Of a stretch of 64,000 nt of DNA, positions 53,961 through 63,382 are shown in pieces. A model generated the notes under the pieces. It was not told where the DNA came from. It was given only the letters and a program-made list of their open reading frames with translations, and did no database searches. How positions within the stretch are numbered: position 1 is the stretch's first letter; every line of letters begins with the position of its first letter. The stretch covers positions 372,001 through 436,000 of the forward strand of contig NZ_VOPH01000003.1 of the NCBI RefSeq assembly GCF_009765275.1, read 5' to 3'. Position numbers and translations under genes: made by a program. This DNA comes from Chachezhania sediminis. GTDB lineage: Bacteria; Pseudomonadota; Alphaproteobacteria; Rhodobacterales; Rhodobacteraceae.

Positions 53961-55526
53961 ATGAAACAGTGGAAATCCTTCCTGGCGGCCACCTGCATGG
54001 CGGCCGTGACCGCGGGCAGCGCCTGGGCCGACGGTTCCGTCGTCATCGGCTCGGTCGGCGTGCCGCGCCACTTCAACGCCGCGATCCAGTCCGGCATCTT
54101 CACCTTCATGCCGGCGTCCAGCATCTTTGCCTCGCCCCTGCGCTATTCCGAAAGCTGGGAGCCCGAGCCCTATCTGGCCGAAAGCTGGGAAACCTCGGAC
54201 GACGGGCTGACCGTGACGCTGCACCTGAAGGACGGCGTGAAGTTCCACGATGGAGAGCCGCTGACCTCGGAAGACGTCAAGTTCTCGATAGAGACGATCA
54301 AGGCCAACCACCCGTTCAAGACCATGCTGGCGCCGGTGGCGTCGGTCGACACGCCCGACCCGCTGACAGTGGTCATCCACCTGGAACATCCCCATCCCGC
54401 GCTGCTTCTGGCGATGTCGCCGACGCTGATGCCGATCATCCCGGAACACATCTACGGCCCGGACCACGGCGAGATCCAGCAGAACCCGGCCAACTTGGCG
54501 CCAATCGGTGCGGGCCCGTTCAAGTTCGTCGAATACAAGCAGGGCGAATATTACAAGCTGGCCAAGAACGAAGACTTCTTCATCGAGGGCAAGCCCTATC
54601 TGGACGAGATCTATGTCCAGATGTTCCCGGATCCCAAGTCCATGCTGCTGGCGCTGGAACGCGGCGACGTGGACATGGTGCCGTTCCTGGCCTCGCCCCG
54701 CGACCTGAAGCGCCTCAGCGGCAATGACGACCTGGTCGTCGAAAGCGACCTGGGCGCCGCCATCGGCCCGATCAACTGGATCGCCTACAACACCAAGAAG
54801 CCGCCGCTGGACGACGTGCGCGTCCGTCAGGCGATCAACTATGCGATCGACCGGAACTTCATCGCCAACGTTCTGCTGCAGGGGCAGGCGCCCGTGGCGC
54901 CGGGCCCGATCGTGCCGGGCTCGCCGCTGGCGAACGCAAACGTCGAAGGCTACGATCTGGACCTCGACAAGGCCAATGCGCTGCTGGACGAAGCCGGGCT
55001 GGCACCCGGTGCCGACGGCATCCGCTTCACGATCACCGGCGACACCACCGCCGCGAACGAGGAAATGGGCCGCATCGTCCTGGAATACATGAAGACCCAG
55101 TTGAAGAAGGTCGGCATCGGCCTGGAACTGCGGCTGGCGCCGGACTTCCCGACCTGGGCCGGGCGGATTTCCAGCTATGATTTCGACCTGACCATGGACC
55201 AGGTGTTCAACTGGGGCGATCCGGTCATCGGTGTGAACCGGACCTACATGACGTCGAACATCCGTCCGAACGTCATCTGGTCGAACACGCAGCAATATTC
55301 GAACCCGAAGGTCGACGAACTGCTGGAAGCCGCGGCAACCGAGGTGGATCCGGCCAAGCGCAAGGCGCTCTATGACGAATTCCAGGAAATCGTGGTGGAC
55401 GACAGCCCGATCTACTTCCTGAACGTCATCCCCTACAGCACCGTCTACAACAAGGACCTGGTCGGCGTGCCGGACGGGATCTGGGGGGCCGTGGCACCGA
55501 TGGACGACCTGCGCTGGAAAGAGTGA
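53961..55526 (+). CDS. ABC transporter substrate-binding protein, family 5 (DppA/OppA-like)
   Basis: A periplasmic binding protein (521 aa) with signal peptide MKQWKSFLAATCMAAVTAGS (cleavage about residue 23). Family 5 features are ASPLRYSESWEPEPYLAESW, VTLHLKDGVKFHDGEPLTSE, and the core AIGPINWIAYNTKKPPLDDV, then VRQAINYAIDR. Ligands of this family are peptides, opines, nickel and other small molecules. AGGAG lies nine bases before the ATG. Followed by two permeases and two ATPases, it forms a complete Dpp-type importer joined to the taurine genes; taurine or a conjugate is the suspected ligand, unproven. Confidence 0.88.
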   Translation: MKQWKSFLAATCMAAVTAGSAWADGSVVIGSVGVPRHFNAAIQSGIFTFMPASSIFASPLRYSESWEPEPYLAESWETSDDGLTVTLHLKDGVKFHDGEPLTSEDVKFSIETIKANHPFKTMLAPVASVDTPDPLTVVIHLEHPHPALLLAMSPTLMPIIPEHIYGPDHGEIQQNPANLAPIGAGPFKFVEYKQGEYYKLAKNEDFFIEGKPYLDEIYVQMFPDPKSMLLALERGDVDMVPFLASPRDLKRLSGNDDLVVESDLGAAIGPINWIAYNTKKPPLDDVRVRQAINYAIDRNFIANVLLQGQAPVAPGPIVPGSPLANANVEGYDLDLDKANALLDEAGLAPGADGIRFTITGDTTAANEEMGRIVLEYMKTQLKKVGIGLELRLAPDFPTWAGRISSYDFDLTMDQVFNWGDPVIGVNRTYMTSNIRPNVIWSNTQQYSNPKVDELLEAAATEVDPAKRKALYDEFQEIVVDDSPIYFLNVIPYSTVYNKDLVGVPDGIWGAVAPMDDLRWKE

Positions 55527-55561
55527 CCGGCACCTAGACGGGCGGAAAGGGACCACCACCG

Positions 55562-56548
55562 ATGGACACATACCAGAAGGTAACGGCCACAGTTAAACGG
55601 CTGATCGAGGCCTTCCTCCTCGTGATGGCGGTGGTGGTCTTCAATTTCTTCCTGATCCAGATGGCCCCCGGCGATCCTGTCGAGGTCATCGTGGGCGAGA
55701 TGGGCGGCGCATCCGAGGAATTGATCGCCCAGATGCGGGCGCAGTACGGGCTGGACCGGCCCGTGCTGGAACAACTGGGGGTCTATGTCGGCAAGGTGCT
55801 GACGGGCGACCTGGGCTATTCCTACTATTTCAACACGCCGGTGACGCAGCTTCTGTTGCAACGGCTGCCCGCAACCGTCCTTCTGGTGATGAGCGCGCTG
55901 GTCGTGGCCGTCGTCGTGGGCACCCTTGCCGGGACTTTTTCCGCCAGGAAGCCGGACGGCATGGGCTCTCACGTCGTGACCGTGTTGTCGCTGGTGGGCT
56001 ATTCGGCGCCGGTGTTCTGGATCGGGATGATGCTGCTGATCCTGTTCGCCTCGATCTGGCCGATCTTCCCGGTGTCGGGCATGTATTCCATGCGCCGACC
56101 CGACGGTATCGGCTACTATCTGGACATCCTGCACCACCTGGTGCTGCCGGCGGTGACGCTGGCCACGATCTACATCGCCTTTTACAGCCGGCTGGCGCGC
56201 ACCTCGATGATCGAGGTGCTGGGCCAGGACTATATTCGTACCGCCCGCGCCAAGGGCCTGCCCGAAGGCAAGGTCGTCTGGAAACACGGGCTGAGGAACG
56301 GCCTGATCCCCATCGTCACCATGGTGGGCCTGCAGTTCGGCCAGCTTTTTGCCGGTGCGGTGCTGGTCGAGGCGGTCTTCAACTGGCCGGGTCTGGGCCG
56401 GCTGGCCTACGATTCCATCCTGCGGCGGGACTATACCACGCTGCTGGGGATCCTGCTGTTTTCCGCCATTCTGGTCATGATCGCCAATGCGCTGACCGAT
56501 ATCGCCTATCGCTGGATCGATCCCCGCATGAGGAAGGTCAAGGCATGA
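55562..56548 (+). CDS. Dpp-type ABC transporter permease (DppB-like)
   Basis: A 328-residue inner-membrane subunit with six helices. Features are FNFFLIQMAPGDPVEVIVGE near the N-terminus (the DppB M-P-G-D-P motif) and LRAQ-like QMRAQYGLDRPVLEQLGVY. The EAA loop is DYIRTARAKGLPEGKVVWKH, then GLRNGLIPIVTM. It ends YRWIDPRMRKVKA and overlaps the next permease by four bases. The 35 bases after the binding-protein stop contain its ribosome binding site (GAAAGGGA). Confidence 0.92.
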   Translation: MDTYQKVTATVKRLIEAFLLVMAVVVFNFFLIQMAPGDPVEVIVGEMGGASEELIAQMRAQYGLDRPVLEQLGVYVGKVLTGDLGYSYYFNTPVTQLLLQRLPATVLLVMSALVVAVVVGTLAGTFSARKPDGMGSHVVTVLSLVGYSAPVFWIGMMLLILFASIWPIFPVSGMYSMRRPDGIGYYLDILHHLVLPAVTLATIYIAFYSRLARTSMIEVLGQDYIRTARAKGLPEGKVVWKHGLRNGLIPIVTMVGLQFGQLFAGAVLVEAVFNWPGLGRLAYDSILRRDYTTLLGILLFSAILVMIANALTDIAYRWIDPRMRKVKA

Positions 56549-57444
56549 ACACCGATACCCTTGCCCCTGACAGCAACCTGGTGCCCCCGCCGGCGGCCAA
56601 GCCGGACCACCCGCTGCGCGAGACGCTGGTCATCTTCCTGAAGAACAAGGCCGCGGCGGCGGGGATGATCCTGCTGCTGATCGTGCTGGTCGGCACCATC
56701 TTCGGGCCTGCGCTTTACGGCGTCGACGCGAACGAAATGGTGTGGATACCGCTGTCGCCCCCGGGCGACGGCACGCCGCTGGGCACAGACTACCTGGGCC
56801 GGGACATCCTGGCGGGTATCCTGGTCGGCGGCCGCGTGACGTTGATCGTGGGCGCCGTGTCGGCCGTGATGACCATCGTCATCGGCGTCGTCGTCGGCGC
56901 ATTCGCGGGCTTCTTCGGCGGCCGGGTCGATGCCGCGCTGATGAAGTTCACCGAATTCTTCCAGGTGCTGCCGTCGCTGCTGCTGGCCATGGTGCTGGTG
57001 ACGATCTTCGCGCCGTCGCTGACCACGATCATCTTTGCCATCGGCGTCGTCGGCTGGGCTCAGATCGCCCGCCTGACGCGCGCCGAATTCATGCGGATCG
57101 GCAACCTGGACTACGTCAAGGCGGCCCGCGCCGCGGGGGCGCGGGACAGCTACCTGATGTTCCGGGTGATCCTGCCGGGATCGCTGCCGCCGATCATCGT
57201 GTCCTCGGCCCTTGTCACCGGCGCCTCGATCCTCTTCGAGGCGGGCTTGTCCTTCCTGGGACTGGGCGATCCCAACACGCTTAGCTGGGGCCTGATCATC
57301 GGGCAGAACCAGAACTACCTTCTGGACGCCTGGTGGACCGTGACCTGCCCGGGCATGGCCATCTTCGTCACCGTGCTGGCCATCAGCCTGATCGGCGACG
57401 GCATCAACGATGCACTGAACCCAAGGGCGAGGAAACGCGGATGA
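56545..57444 (+). CDS. Dpp-type ABC transporter permease (DppC-like)
   Basis: A 299-residue partner permease with about six helices. Features are an N-terminal cytoplasmic tail, the DppC motif PLGTDYLGRDILAGILVGGR, and the EAA loop LDYVKAARAAGARDSYLMF. FLGLGDPNTLSWGLIIGQNQ near the C-terminus is diagnostic for DppC/OppC-type subunits. Its start (ATG within ATGA) and its stop (again overlapping the next start by four bases) show tight translational coupling on both sides. Confidence 0.92.
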   Translation: MNTDTLAPDSNLVPPPAAKPDHPLRETLVIFLKNKAAAAGMILLLIVLVGTIFGPALYGVDANEMVWIPLSPPGDGTPLGTDYLGRDILAGILVGGRVTLIVGAVSAVMTIVIGVVVGAFAGFFGGRVDAALMKFTEFFQVLPSLLLAMVLVTIFAPSLTTIIFAIGVVGWAQIARLTRAEFMRIGNLDYVKAARAAGARDSYLMFRVILPGSLPPIIVSSALVTGASILFEAGLSFLGLGDPNTLSWGLIIGQNQNYLLDAWWTVTCPGMAIFVTVLAISLIGDGINDALNPRARKRG

Positions 57445-58445
57445 CCGACGACACCCCTTTCCTGGAAATCCGCAACCTGACGGTCGAGATGAAGGGCGAC
57501 GCGGGCATGATCCGCGTGCTGGACGACGTGTCCCTTTCGATCCGGCGCGGCACCACCATGGGCATCGTGGGCGAAAGCGGCTGCGGCAAGTCGATGACCG
57601 CGCTTGCGATCATGCGCCTGCTGCCGCCGGGGTTCCAGATCACCTCCGGCCAGATCCTGCTGGACGGCGAGGATATCACCAAGGCGTCCGAGGCCCGCAT
57701 GCGCCAGCTGCGCGGCAACGACATCTCGATGATCTTTCAAGAGCCGATGACGTCGCTTAACCCCGTCTACACGGTCGGCGAACAAATCGCCGAGGCCGTG
57801 CGCCAGCACCAGGGGCTGGATACCGCAAAGGCCGAACAGCGCGCAATCGAGATGCTGAAGGCGGTGCAGATTCCGGGAGCGGAGGCGCGGCTGGGGTCCT
57901 ATCCCCACGAATTTTCCGGCGGCATGCGCCAGCGGGTGATGATCGCCATGGCGCTGGCCTGCCAGCCGCGCCTGATCGTCGCCGACGAACCGACCACGGC
58001 GCTGGACGTGACCGTGCAGGCCCAGATCTTTGCCCTGATGCGCGAACTTCAGGAGGAAACGGGAACCGCGATCATGCTGATCACCCACGACCTGGGCGCG
58101 GTGGCGGAACTGGCCGATGACGTGGCCGTCTTCTATGCCGGCTGGCGGATCGAACACGGGCCCGCGTCCGCGATCCTGCGCCATCCGGCGCATCCCTATA
58201 CGTCGGGCCTGATGTCCTGCACGCCGCGCCTGCGTCTGGGCGCGGCTGCGAGCGGGCAGGGGCCTGCGCTGCTGGAGATCGAGGGCATGGTGCCCCAGCT
58301 GGGCAAGATGCCGTCGGGCTGCCGTTTCGCGCCGCGCTGCACGCTGGCGGATGCGCATTGCCGGTCAACCGTCCCGGTCGATACCGAGGTAGAGCCGGGC
58401 CACGCGGCCATGTGCTGGAAGACCAAGGCAGAGGTGCTGGCATGA
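57441..58445 (+). CDS. Dpp-type ABC transporter ATPase (DppD-like)
   Basis: A 334-residue cytoplasmic ATPase. It has Walker [11 protein letters not shown], the Q-loop [10 protein letters not shown], signature FSGGMRQRV, Walker [12 protein letters not shown] and H-loop ITHDLG. The C-terminal oligopeptide-transporter domain has the cysteine pattern [19 protein letters not shown]. The signature M instead of Q (SGGMRQR) is common in DppD. It overlaps the permease before it and the second ATPase after it by four bases each. Confidence 0.93.
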   Translation: MTDDTPFLEIRNLTVEMKGDAGMIRVLDDVSLSIRRGTTMGIVGESGCGKSMTALAIMRLLPPGFQITSGQILLDGEDITKASEARMRQLRGNDISMIFQEPMTSLNPVYTVGEQIAEAVRQHQGLDTAKAEQRAIEMLKAVQIPGAEARLGSYPHEFSGGMRQRVMIAMALACQPRLIVADEPTTALDVTVQAQIFALMRELQEETGTAIMLITHDLGAVAELADDVAVFYAGWRIEHGPASAILRHPAHPYTSGLMSCTPRLRLGAAASGQGPALLEIEGMVPQLGKMPSGCRFAPRCTLADAHCRSTVPVDTEVEPGHAAMCWKTKAEVLA

Positions 58446-59458
58446 GCGACGGAAACAACATCCTGCGCGTCAACGGGCTGAAGGTCCATTTCGACACGGG
58501 GCGTGCGCCCGGCGGCGGGCGGCGGATCGTTCACGCCGTCGATGGCGTGAACTTCAGCGTCAAGAAGGGCACTTGTTTCGGCATCGTCGGCGAAAGCGGG
58601 TCGGGCAAGTCGACCATCGCGCAGGCGATCATGCGGCTGGTGCCGATCACCGAAGGGTCGGTCTTCCTGAAGAACCTCCAGATTTCCGGCCTGCAGGGCG
58701 AAAGCCTGCGGGACGCGCGGGCCAGGTTCCAGATGGTGTTCCAGGACCCGTTTTCGTCCCTGAACCCCCGCAAGAAGGCCCGCGCCGCGATCCGTGAACC
58801 GCTGGATCTCTTGGGCATCGGCGACGCCAAGGGCCGGGACGAGGTGGCCGAGGAAATGCTGACCGCCGTGGGCCTGCACCGCGATGCGGGCAGGCTATTC
58901 CCGCACCAGTTTTCCGGCGGCCAGCGGCAGCGCCTGTGCATCGCCCGCGCGCTGGCCTCGCGCCCCGACCTGATCGTCTGCGACGAACCGGTCTCGGCGC
59001 TGGACGTGGCGATCCAGGCGCAGATCCTGAACCTGCTGCGCAAGCTGCAGCAGGATATGGGGCTGTCCTATGTCTTCATCAGCCACGACCTGGCGGTGGT
59101 GCAGTACATCTGCGACGAGGTCGGGGTGATGTATCTGGGTCAGTTCGTCGAACGCGCCCCGGTGGGCAAGCTCTTTGCCGAGGCGAAACATCCCTATACC
59201 TGGTCGCTGATGGCCGCAGCGCTGTCGCCCGAGGCCGAACGCGGCGCGCTGGCGAAACGTCCGCTGCTGGGGGGCGAACCGCCCAGCCCGACGAACCCGC
59301 CCAAGGGATGCCGCTTTGCCGCGCGCTGCCCCTTCGCGACCGAGAAGTGCAAGGCCGAGCCGCCCGCCCTGCGCGATTTCGGCGGCGGTCACCGCGTGGC
59401 CTGCCACTTTGCCGGCGAACTGGAACCGCCGATCCCCGAGCTGAAAAGCGCCGCCTGA
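58442..59458 (+). CDS. Dpp-type ABC transporter ATPase (DppF-like)
   Basis: The second ATPase (338 aa) of the importer. It has Walker A GESGSGKSTI, QMVFQDPFSSLNPRKKA, signature FSGGQRQRL, Walker B IVCDEPVSALD and H-loop SHDLAVV. The C-terminal oligopeptide domain carries GCRFAARCPFATEKCKAEPP. It is the last gene of the run that starts at tpa; a 10-bp hairpin follows 10 bases after the stop. Confidence 0.93.
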   Translation: MSDGNNILRVNGLKVHFDTGRAPGGGRRIVHAVDGVNFSVKKGTCFGIVGESGSGKSTIAQAIMRLVPITEGSVFLKNLQISGLQGESLRDARARFQMVFQDPFSSLNPRKKARAAIREPLDLLGIGDAKGRDEVAEEMLTAVGLHRDAGRLFPHQFSGGQRQRLCIARALASRPDLIVCDEPVSALDVAIQAQILNLLRKLQQDMGLSYVFISHDLAVVQYICDEVGVMYLGQFVERAPVGKLFAEAKHPYTWSLMAAALSPEAERGALAKRPLLGGEPPSPTNPPKGCRFAARCPFATEKCKAEPPALRDFGGGHRVACHFAGELEPPIPELKSAA

Positions 59459-59467
59459 ATCCAGGCG

Positions 59468-59489
59468 CCGAAGGTCATGTGACCTTCGG
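59468..59489. terminator. Hairpin after the dppF-like gene, probable terminator
   Basis: CCGAAGGTCA and TGACCTTCGG are perfect 10-bp arms around two bases. The tail is TGTCGAAGCTT, not a clean U-run, so termination may be partial. It lies between the convergent ABC operon and the broken VOC gene. Confidence 0.5.
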
Positions 59490-59499
59490 TGTCGAAGCT

Positions 59500-59882
59500 T
59501 CAGGCCGGGTTCCCCGCGATTTCCCAGGCATGCCCGTCCGGGTCGGGCACGTAACCGCGATACCCTCCACACAGCGGCGCATCGGCCCGGCGCAGGGCTT
59601 GGCGCCCATGAAGGGGCAACCGCTCGATGACTGCATCGGCGTCCTTGGCCAAGGCGACGTTGTGGGCCAGCGTAAAGGCGCCGGGCGTGGGTCCGGCCGG
59701 GCGGTTCATCTCCACCTCCAACGCCGGTTTCACGAAGGTCCCAAAGACCAGTCCGTTCATCTGGCAGAAGGCGCTCTCGGCATTGTCGAAAAGCGGGGTT
59801 CAGCTGGATCCGTTGCCAAAATAGCGGCGGCCCGGGACAGCTCGGAAACGCCACGCGTGATGGCATAGATTTGCGGCTGCAT
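59500..59882 (-). pseudogene. Broken VOC/glyoxalase family gene
   Basis: From the ATG at 59882 the frame reads MQPQIYAITRGVSELSRAA. A shift near 59826 leads to RYFGNGSS and an in-frame TGA at 59800-59802, where family members appear to have tryptophan. The same frame then continues TPLFDNAESAFCQMNGLVFG and HNVALAKDADAVIERL. It ends GGYRGYVPDPDGHAWEIAGN. This is the typical pattern of a 125-residue VOC-fold metal-dependent protein. One frameshift and one stop make it non-functional as read; translation from ATG 59760 would give only the C-terminal 86 residues. Confidence 0.65.
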
Positions 59883-60150
59883 GCGGTCCTACTCTTTCTG
59901 GGGTCGCAAGGCATTCCTTGCGCTGTGACAGTTCAGGGCCGATGCCGGTGCATCGGAAAGGACCAGCATTGCGGGGGCAGGGCCAACCGTCCCGTGCCTA
60001 ACCTGTTTCGAATGCGGGCGGCATATCGCCGGCGACGGCCGCGTCAATCGGCGGACAGGCGCGCTCTGACGCAACGGCACCTTGGCCCAGGCGCATCCGG
60101 TGCTACACCTGAACCGTATGGTTCAGACAACCGGTCCGGAGGCCCCGTCG

Positions 60151-60807
60151 ATGATCACCGTTCACTACCTCGAAAAATCCCGCGCCCATCGCGTCGCATG
60201 GCTGCTGGAGGAGCTTGGGGTCGAGTATGACCTAAAGGTCTACAAGCGGGGTCCCGACATGCTGGCCCCGGCAGAGCTGCGCAAGATCCACCCGCTGGGC
60301 AAGTCGCCGGTGATCCAGGACGGCGATCTGGTGCTGGCGGAAACCGGGGCTATCGTCGAATACCTGCTGGAACGGTACGGGCCCAAGGGGCTGAGGCCTG
60401 AACCGGGCACGGCGGTCTGGGTCAGCTACCTTTATTTCATGCATTCCAGCGAGGGGTCGGTCATGCCGCTGCTGACCAACCGTCTGGTCTATTCCCGGAT
60501 GGGTCAGCTGGCGCCGGCGCTGATCCGGCCCATCGCCAGGGCCATCGGCAAGCAGATGGACGACCGGCTGGTCGCACCGGCGCTGCCGGGGCTTTTCGAC
60601 CTCTGGGCCAGGGCGCTGTCACAGACGGGCTGGTTCGCGGGCGACTTTTCGGCGGCCGACGTCATGATGAGCTTCCCGGTCCAGGCCGCCGTCGCCCGTA
60701 CCAACGCGGCGCAGGGCCGCCCCGCACTGGCCGAATTCGTGAAGCGGATCGAGGCGCGTCCCGCTTACCAACGCGCCCAGGAAAAGGGCGCGTTCGAGCT
60801 GCTGTAA
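60151..60807 (+). CDS. Glutathione S-transferase family protein
   Basis: A 218-residue cytosolic protein. The N-terminal thioredoxin-like domain starts MITVHYLEKSRAHRVAWLLE, with the active-site S-R-A-H-R-V-A-W context. KSPVIQDGDLVLAETGAIVE supplies the cis-proline and glutathione-contact serine/threonine region. A helical C-terminal domain with FAGDFSAADVMMSFPVQAAV follows. The substrate is unknown. GGAGG eight bases upstream supports the ATG at 60151. It converges on the esterase-like gene, with a 9-bp GC hairpin (about 60817-60845) between their stops. Confidence 0.87.
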   Translation: MITVHYLEKSRAHRVAWLLEELGVEYDLKVYKRGPDMLAPAELRKIHPLGKSPVIQDGDLVLAETGAIVEYLLERYGPKGLRPEPGTAVWVSYLYFMHSSEGSVMPLLTNRLVYSRMGQLAPALIRPIARAIGKQMDDRLVAPALPGLFDLWARALSQTGWFAGDFSAADVMMSFPVQAAVARTNAAQGRPALAEFVKRIEARPAYQRAQEKGAFELL

Positions 60808-60853
60808 GCCCGAAAACCCCGGCCGCGGATGAAACGGCGGCCGGGTCCCGGGA

Positions 60854-63016
60854 TCAGTTCAGCTTGCCGATGGTCCAGAAGAACGTCTCGCCCGAGCTGT
60901 CGTCGACGCCGTCATTGTCGGTCGACACCCAGGCCGTGCCGTCCGGGAAGATCGCCAGGCCTTCGATCTTGTCGACGACATAGCCGCCGTTCGCTTTCAG
61001 ATCGGGGATCAGGTCATGGACGACTTCCTTGGTCACGACCGGCAGGTCGGTGCCAAGGGCCGCGGGCACCATCTGGTCCATAGACACGCGGGCGATCTGT
61101 TTCACCTTTGCGTCCGAGAACCTGTTGTCCCGTTGCACCAGGTAGACGTGGTCGCCATGGGCCTCGATATCCGACAGGCCGATCCAGCCCCGTTTGACCT
61201 TGTCCTTGGGATAAAGGACCGCGCCCCAGTCGCCGGTTTCGGTGTTGTAGGCCACAAGCTTCGTCGTGTTCTTGGGATCGTCCTTCCATTCCCGCTGCAT
61301 CGCGATCCACAGCGTGTCGCCTGTGCGGGTCATGCCTTCGGCGCCGAACCGGACGTCGTGTTTCAGAAGCTTGGCGGGGAAGGGGACCGCCTTGTCTACC
61401 GCGCCATCGGCGGCGGCATGGTACAGTGCGTGGGGCACCTGTTTCGCGCTGTTGCCTTCGGACGCCAGCCAGAAGCCGCCCCTGCCGTCCAGGGCGATGC
61501 CTTCCAGGTCCAGGTCCAGGTCCAGCTTCTGCGCGGGCCGGCCCCCGGGGGTCACCCGGATGGCGTCGGTGATGCGGGCGGGCGTGGTCTTCGTGTCGAT
61601 GACGAAGATCGTGGGCTGCATGGCATAAAAGCTGTCGTTGACGGCATAGACGGTCCCGTCCTCGCCCGCGGCCATGCCGGAAATCGCGCCCCAGCCGATC
61701 AGGTCGTCGGTGCCCTTGGACGTCAGCTGTGGATACTTCGCCGGGCCTTCGCCAAGCTGGTAGATCATGACATGCGCGCGCGGCCCGCCTTCGTCCTTTT
61801 CATTGGCCGTGATCAGCAGGTTCCGCCGCGGGATCGGCAGGATACCTTCCGGCGCGATGCCCGAGGGCAGCAGTTGTTTCAGCACCGGGGCAGCGGGATT
61901 GCTGACATCATAGACGCCCACGATGGACCCGCGTTCGGAGCCGACGAAGACCATCGGCACGTCGCCATATTGCGCAAAGGCGATGGACTCGGGCTCTACC
62001 CCCTTGTTGCCCGACCGTTTCTCCGGGTAGTGGCCGATCTCGACCAGGGCGCGTTCGAAGGCATTGCCGCTGTCATAGACCACATTGCCGGCCCGGTCGA
62101 AGATCGACCAGCCGCGGGTGCCGCCGTCCATGTCGCCTTCGTTGGCAATGGCGAAGTGATCGGTGCCGATCCAGGTCACCGCATCGGGTTCGCGCGGGAG
62201 GTCCTCTTGCGTGTCGCTGAATACCAGCGCGCCTTCTTCCTGGGTGTCGATCTCCGCCAGCGTCACCCGGCCGGCGGGGAAGTCCGCCAGGACCTCGCCC
62301 GCCTTCGAGATGAGGACGAGGTGGTTGTTTTCCTGCAGGGTGACGACAACCTCGTTATCGGCGTTGATGTCGACATATTCCGGTTCCGGATCTTCCGGAG
62401 AGATCTCGGCCAGGCCCGTCAGGTCCACCTTGCGCAGGCTGTCGCAGGCCAAGGTTTCATCGGCGACATCTATCAGCACGACGAAACCGGCGGGCATCTG
62501 GCCGGTACGGCCATCGCCCAGATCCTCGTCGCGCTCGTTCTCGATGGCTATGGCGACGAATCTGCCGTCAGGGGCGGCCGCCACGCTATCGGGTTGACCG
62601 CCCAGATCGCAGCGGGCCTTTTCGGCACCCGATTTGGCGTCGAACACGCCCAGATAGCCCGACGGGTTAGCGTAGCTTTCGGACGTGTTCACGCCCACGA
62701 AGGCCGTGTTGCCGATTATGGCGACGGATGTGGGCTCTCCGCCCAGCTTCACGTTGCCCAGCGGTTTCGGATTGGCGGGATCGGTGATGTCGATCCGTCC
62801 GATCACGCCCAGCGGGCTGTCGGTATAGACTAGTGTCATGCCATCCGCGGTCGCGTCGACGATCTCGGCCGATGTCTCGTGCGCGGTATCCTGACCCGCA
62901 GCCATGTTGGCGGGCGTGGCAAAGCTGGCGATGCGGTTGAAGCTTTGTTCGGCCACTGCAGCCGACCCAGGGGACAGCGCAATGACAGAGGCAAGGCAGG
63001 CAAATCTGAAGGACAT
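60854..63016 (-). CDS. Secreted esterase-like/phytase-family beta-propeller protein
   Basis: A 720-residue exported protein. The signal peptide is MSFRFACLASVIALSPGSAA (cleavage about residue 23). The first half is a beta-propeller with repeats such as VDATADGMTLVYTDSPLGVI and PTSVAIIGNTAFVGVN. A middle segment EPESIAFAQYGDVPMVFVGS and the second-half DLEGIALDGRGGFWLASEGN resemble the 'esterase-like activity of phytase' domain. Such proteins are periplasmic or extracellular, and the true substrate is uncertain. GGGAG lies before the ATG at 63016. It is a single-gene unit on this strand. Confidence 0.75.
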   Translation of the reverse strand: MSFRFACLASVIALSPGSAAVAEQSFNRIASFATPANMAAGQDTAHETSAEIVDATADGMTLVYTDSPLGVIGRIDITDPANPKPLGNVKLGGEPTSVAIIGNTAFVGVNTSESYANPSGYLGVFDAKSGAEKARCDLGGQPDSVAAAPDGRFVAIAIENERDEDLGDGRTGQMPAGFVVLIDVADETLACDSLRKVDLTGLAEISPEDPEPEYVDINADNEVVVTLQENNHLVLISKAGEVLADFPAGRVTLAEIDTQEEGALVFSDTQEDLPREPDAVTWIGTDHFAIANEGDMDGGTRGWSIFDRAGNVVYDSGNAFERALVEIGHYPEKRSGNKGVEPESIAFAQYGDVPMVFVGSERGSIVGVYDVSNPAAPVLKQLLPSGIAPEGILPIPRRNLLITANEKDEGGPRAHVMIYQLGEGPAKYPQLTSKGTDDLIGWGAISGMAAGEDGTVYAVNDSFYAMQPTIFVIDTKTTPARITDAIRVTPGGRPAQKLDLDLDLEGIALDGRGGFWLASEGNSAKQVPHALYHAAADGAVDKAVPFPAKLLKHDVRFGAEGMTRTGDTLWIAMQREWKDDPKNTTKLVAYNTETGDWGAVLYPKDKVKRGWIGLSDIEAHGDHVYLVQRDNRFSDAKVKQIARVSMDQMVPAALGTDLPVVTKEVVHDLIPDLKANGGYVVDKIEGLAIFPDGTAWVSTDNDGVDDSSGETFFWTIGKLN

Positions 63017-63382
63017 TCATCCCACTCCCTGATCAGGCGGTCACAACTCGACGCTTGGTGGGGGCGCTTCATGACGGTTCGGATACGGTCTTGTGTCGGC
63101 AGGGTGAACTTCGCGGCCTTTCACCGGTCCGGGGGCGACCGGCGCCACTGCCGGCTGCATCGTGAACTGGCCCCAGGCGACCGGCAGCGTCTGCCCGCGC
63201 AACCGGCCCCGGATCAGGCTACCCGGTGTCAGGTCCGGTTCCAAGGTCGCACGAAACCAGACGAATGGACCCTGACCCCAGGCCGCTGGCGATAGGAGGT
63301 GTCGCGTGGCCCGGATCTGCCGAAGGCCGGCATCGCCTGCTGGCCGGCTGTCGGACGGGACCTTTCAGTCGGGGTCTGCAGT
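63017..63382. other. 366-base region without a supported gene
   Basis: A minus-strand frame (to 63041) stays open for about 110 codons and contains a protein-like stretch (GPFVWFRATLEPDLTPGSLI), but no start codon with a ribosome binding site is found. It may be a truncated gene. Nothing else was recognised. Confidence 0.4.

Noticed and set aside
61016-62833. Plus-strand open frame of 605 codons opposite the secreted esterase-like gene
   Set aside because: Antisense to a gene with signal peptide and repeat structure; no ribosome binding site or domain.
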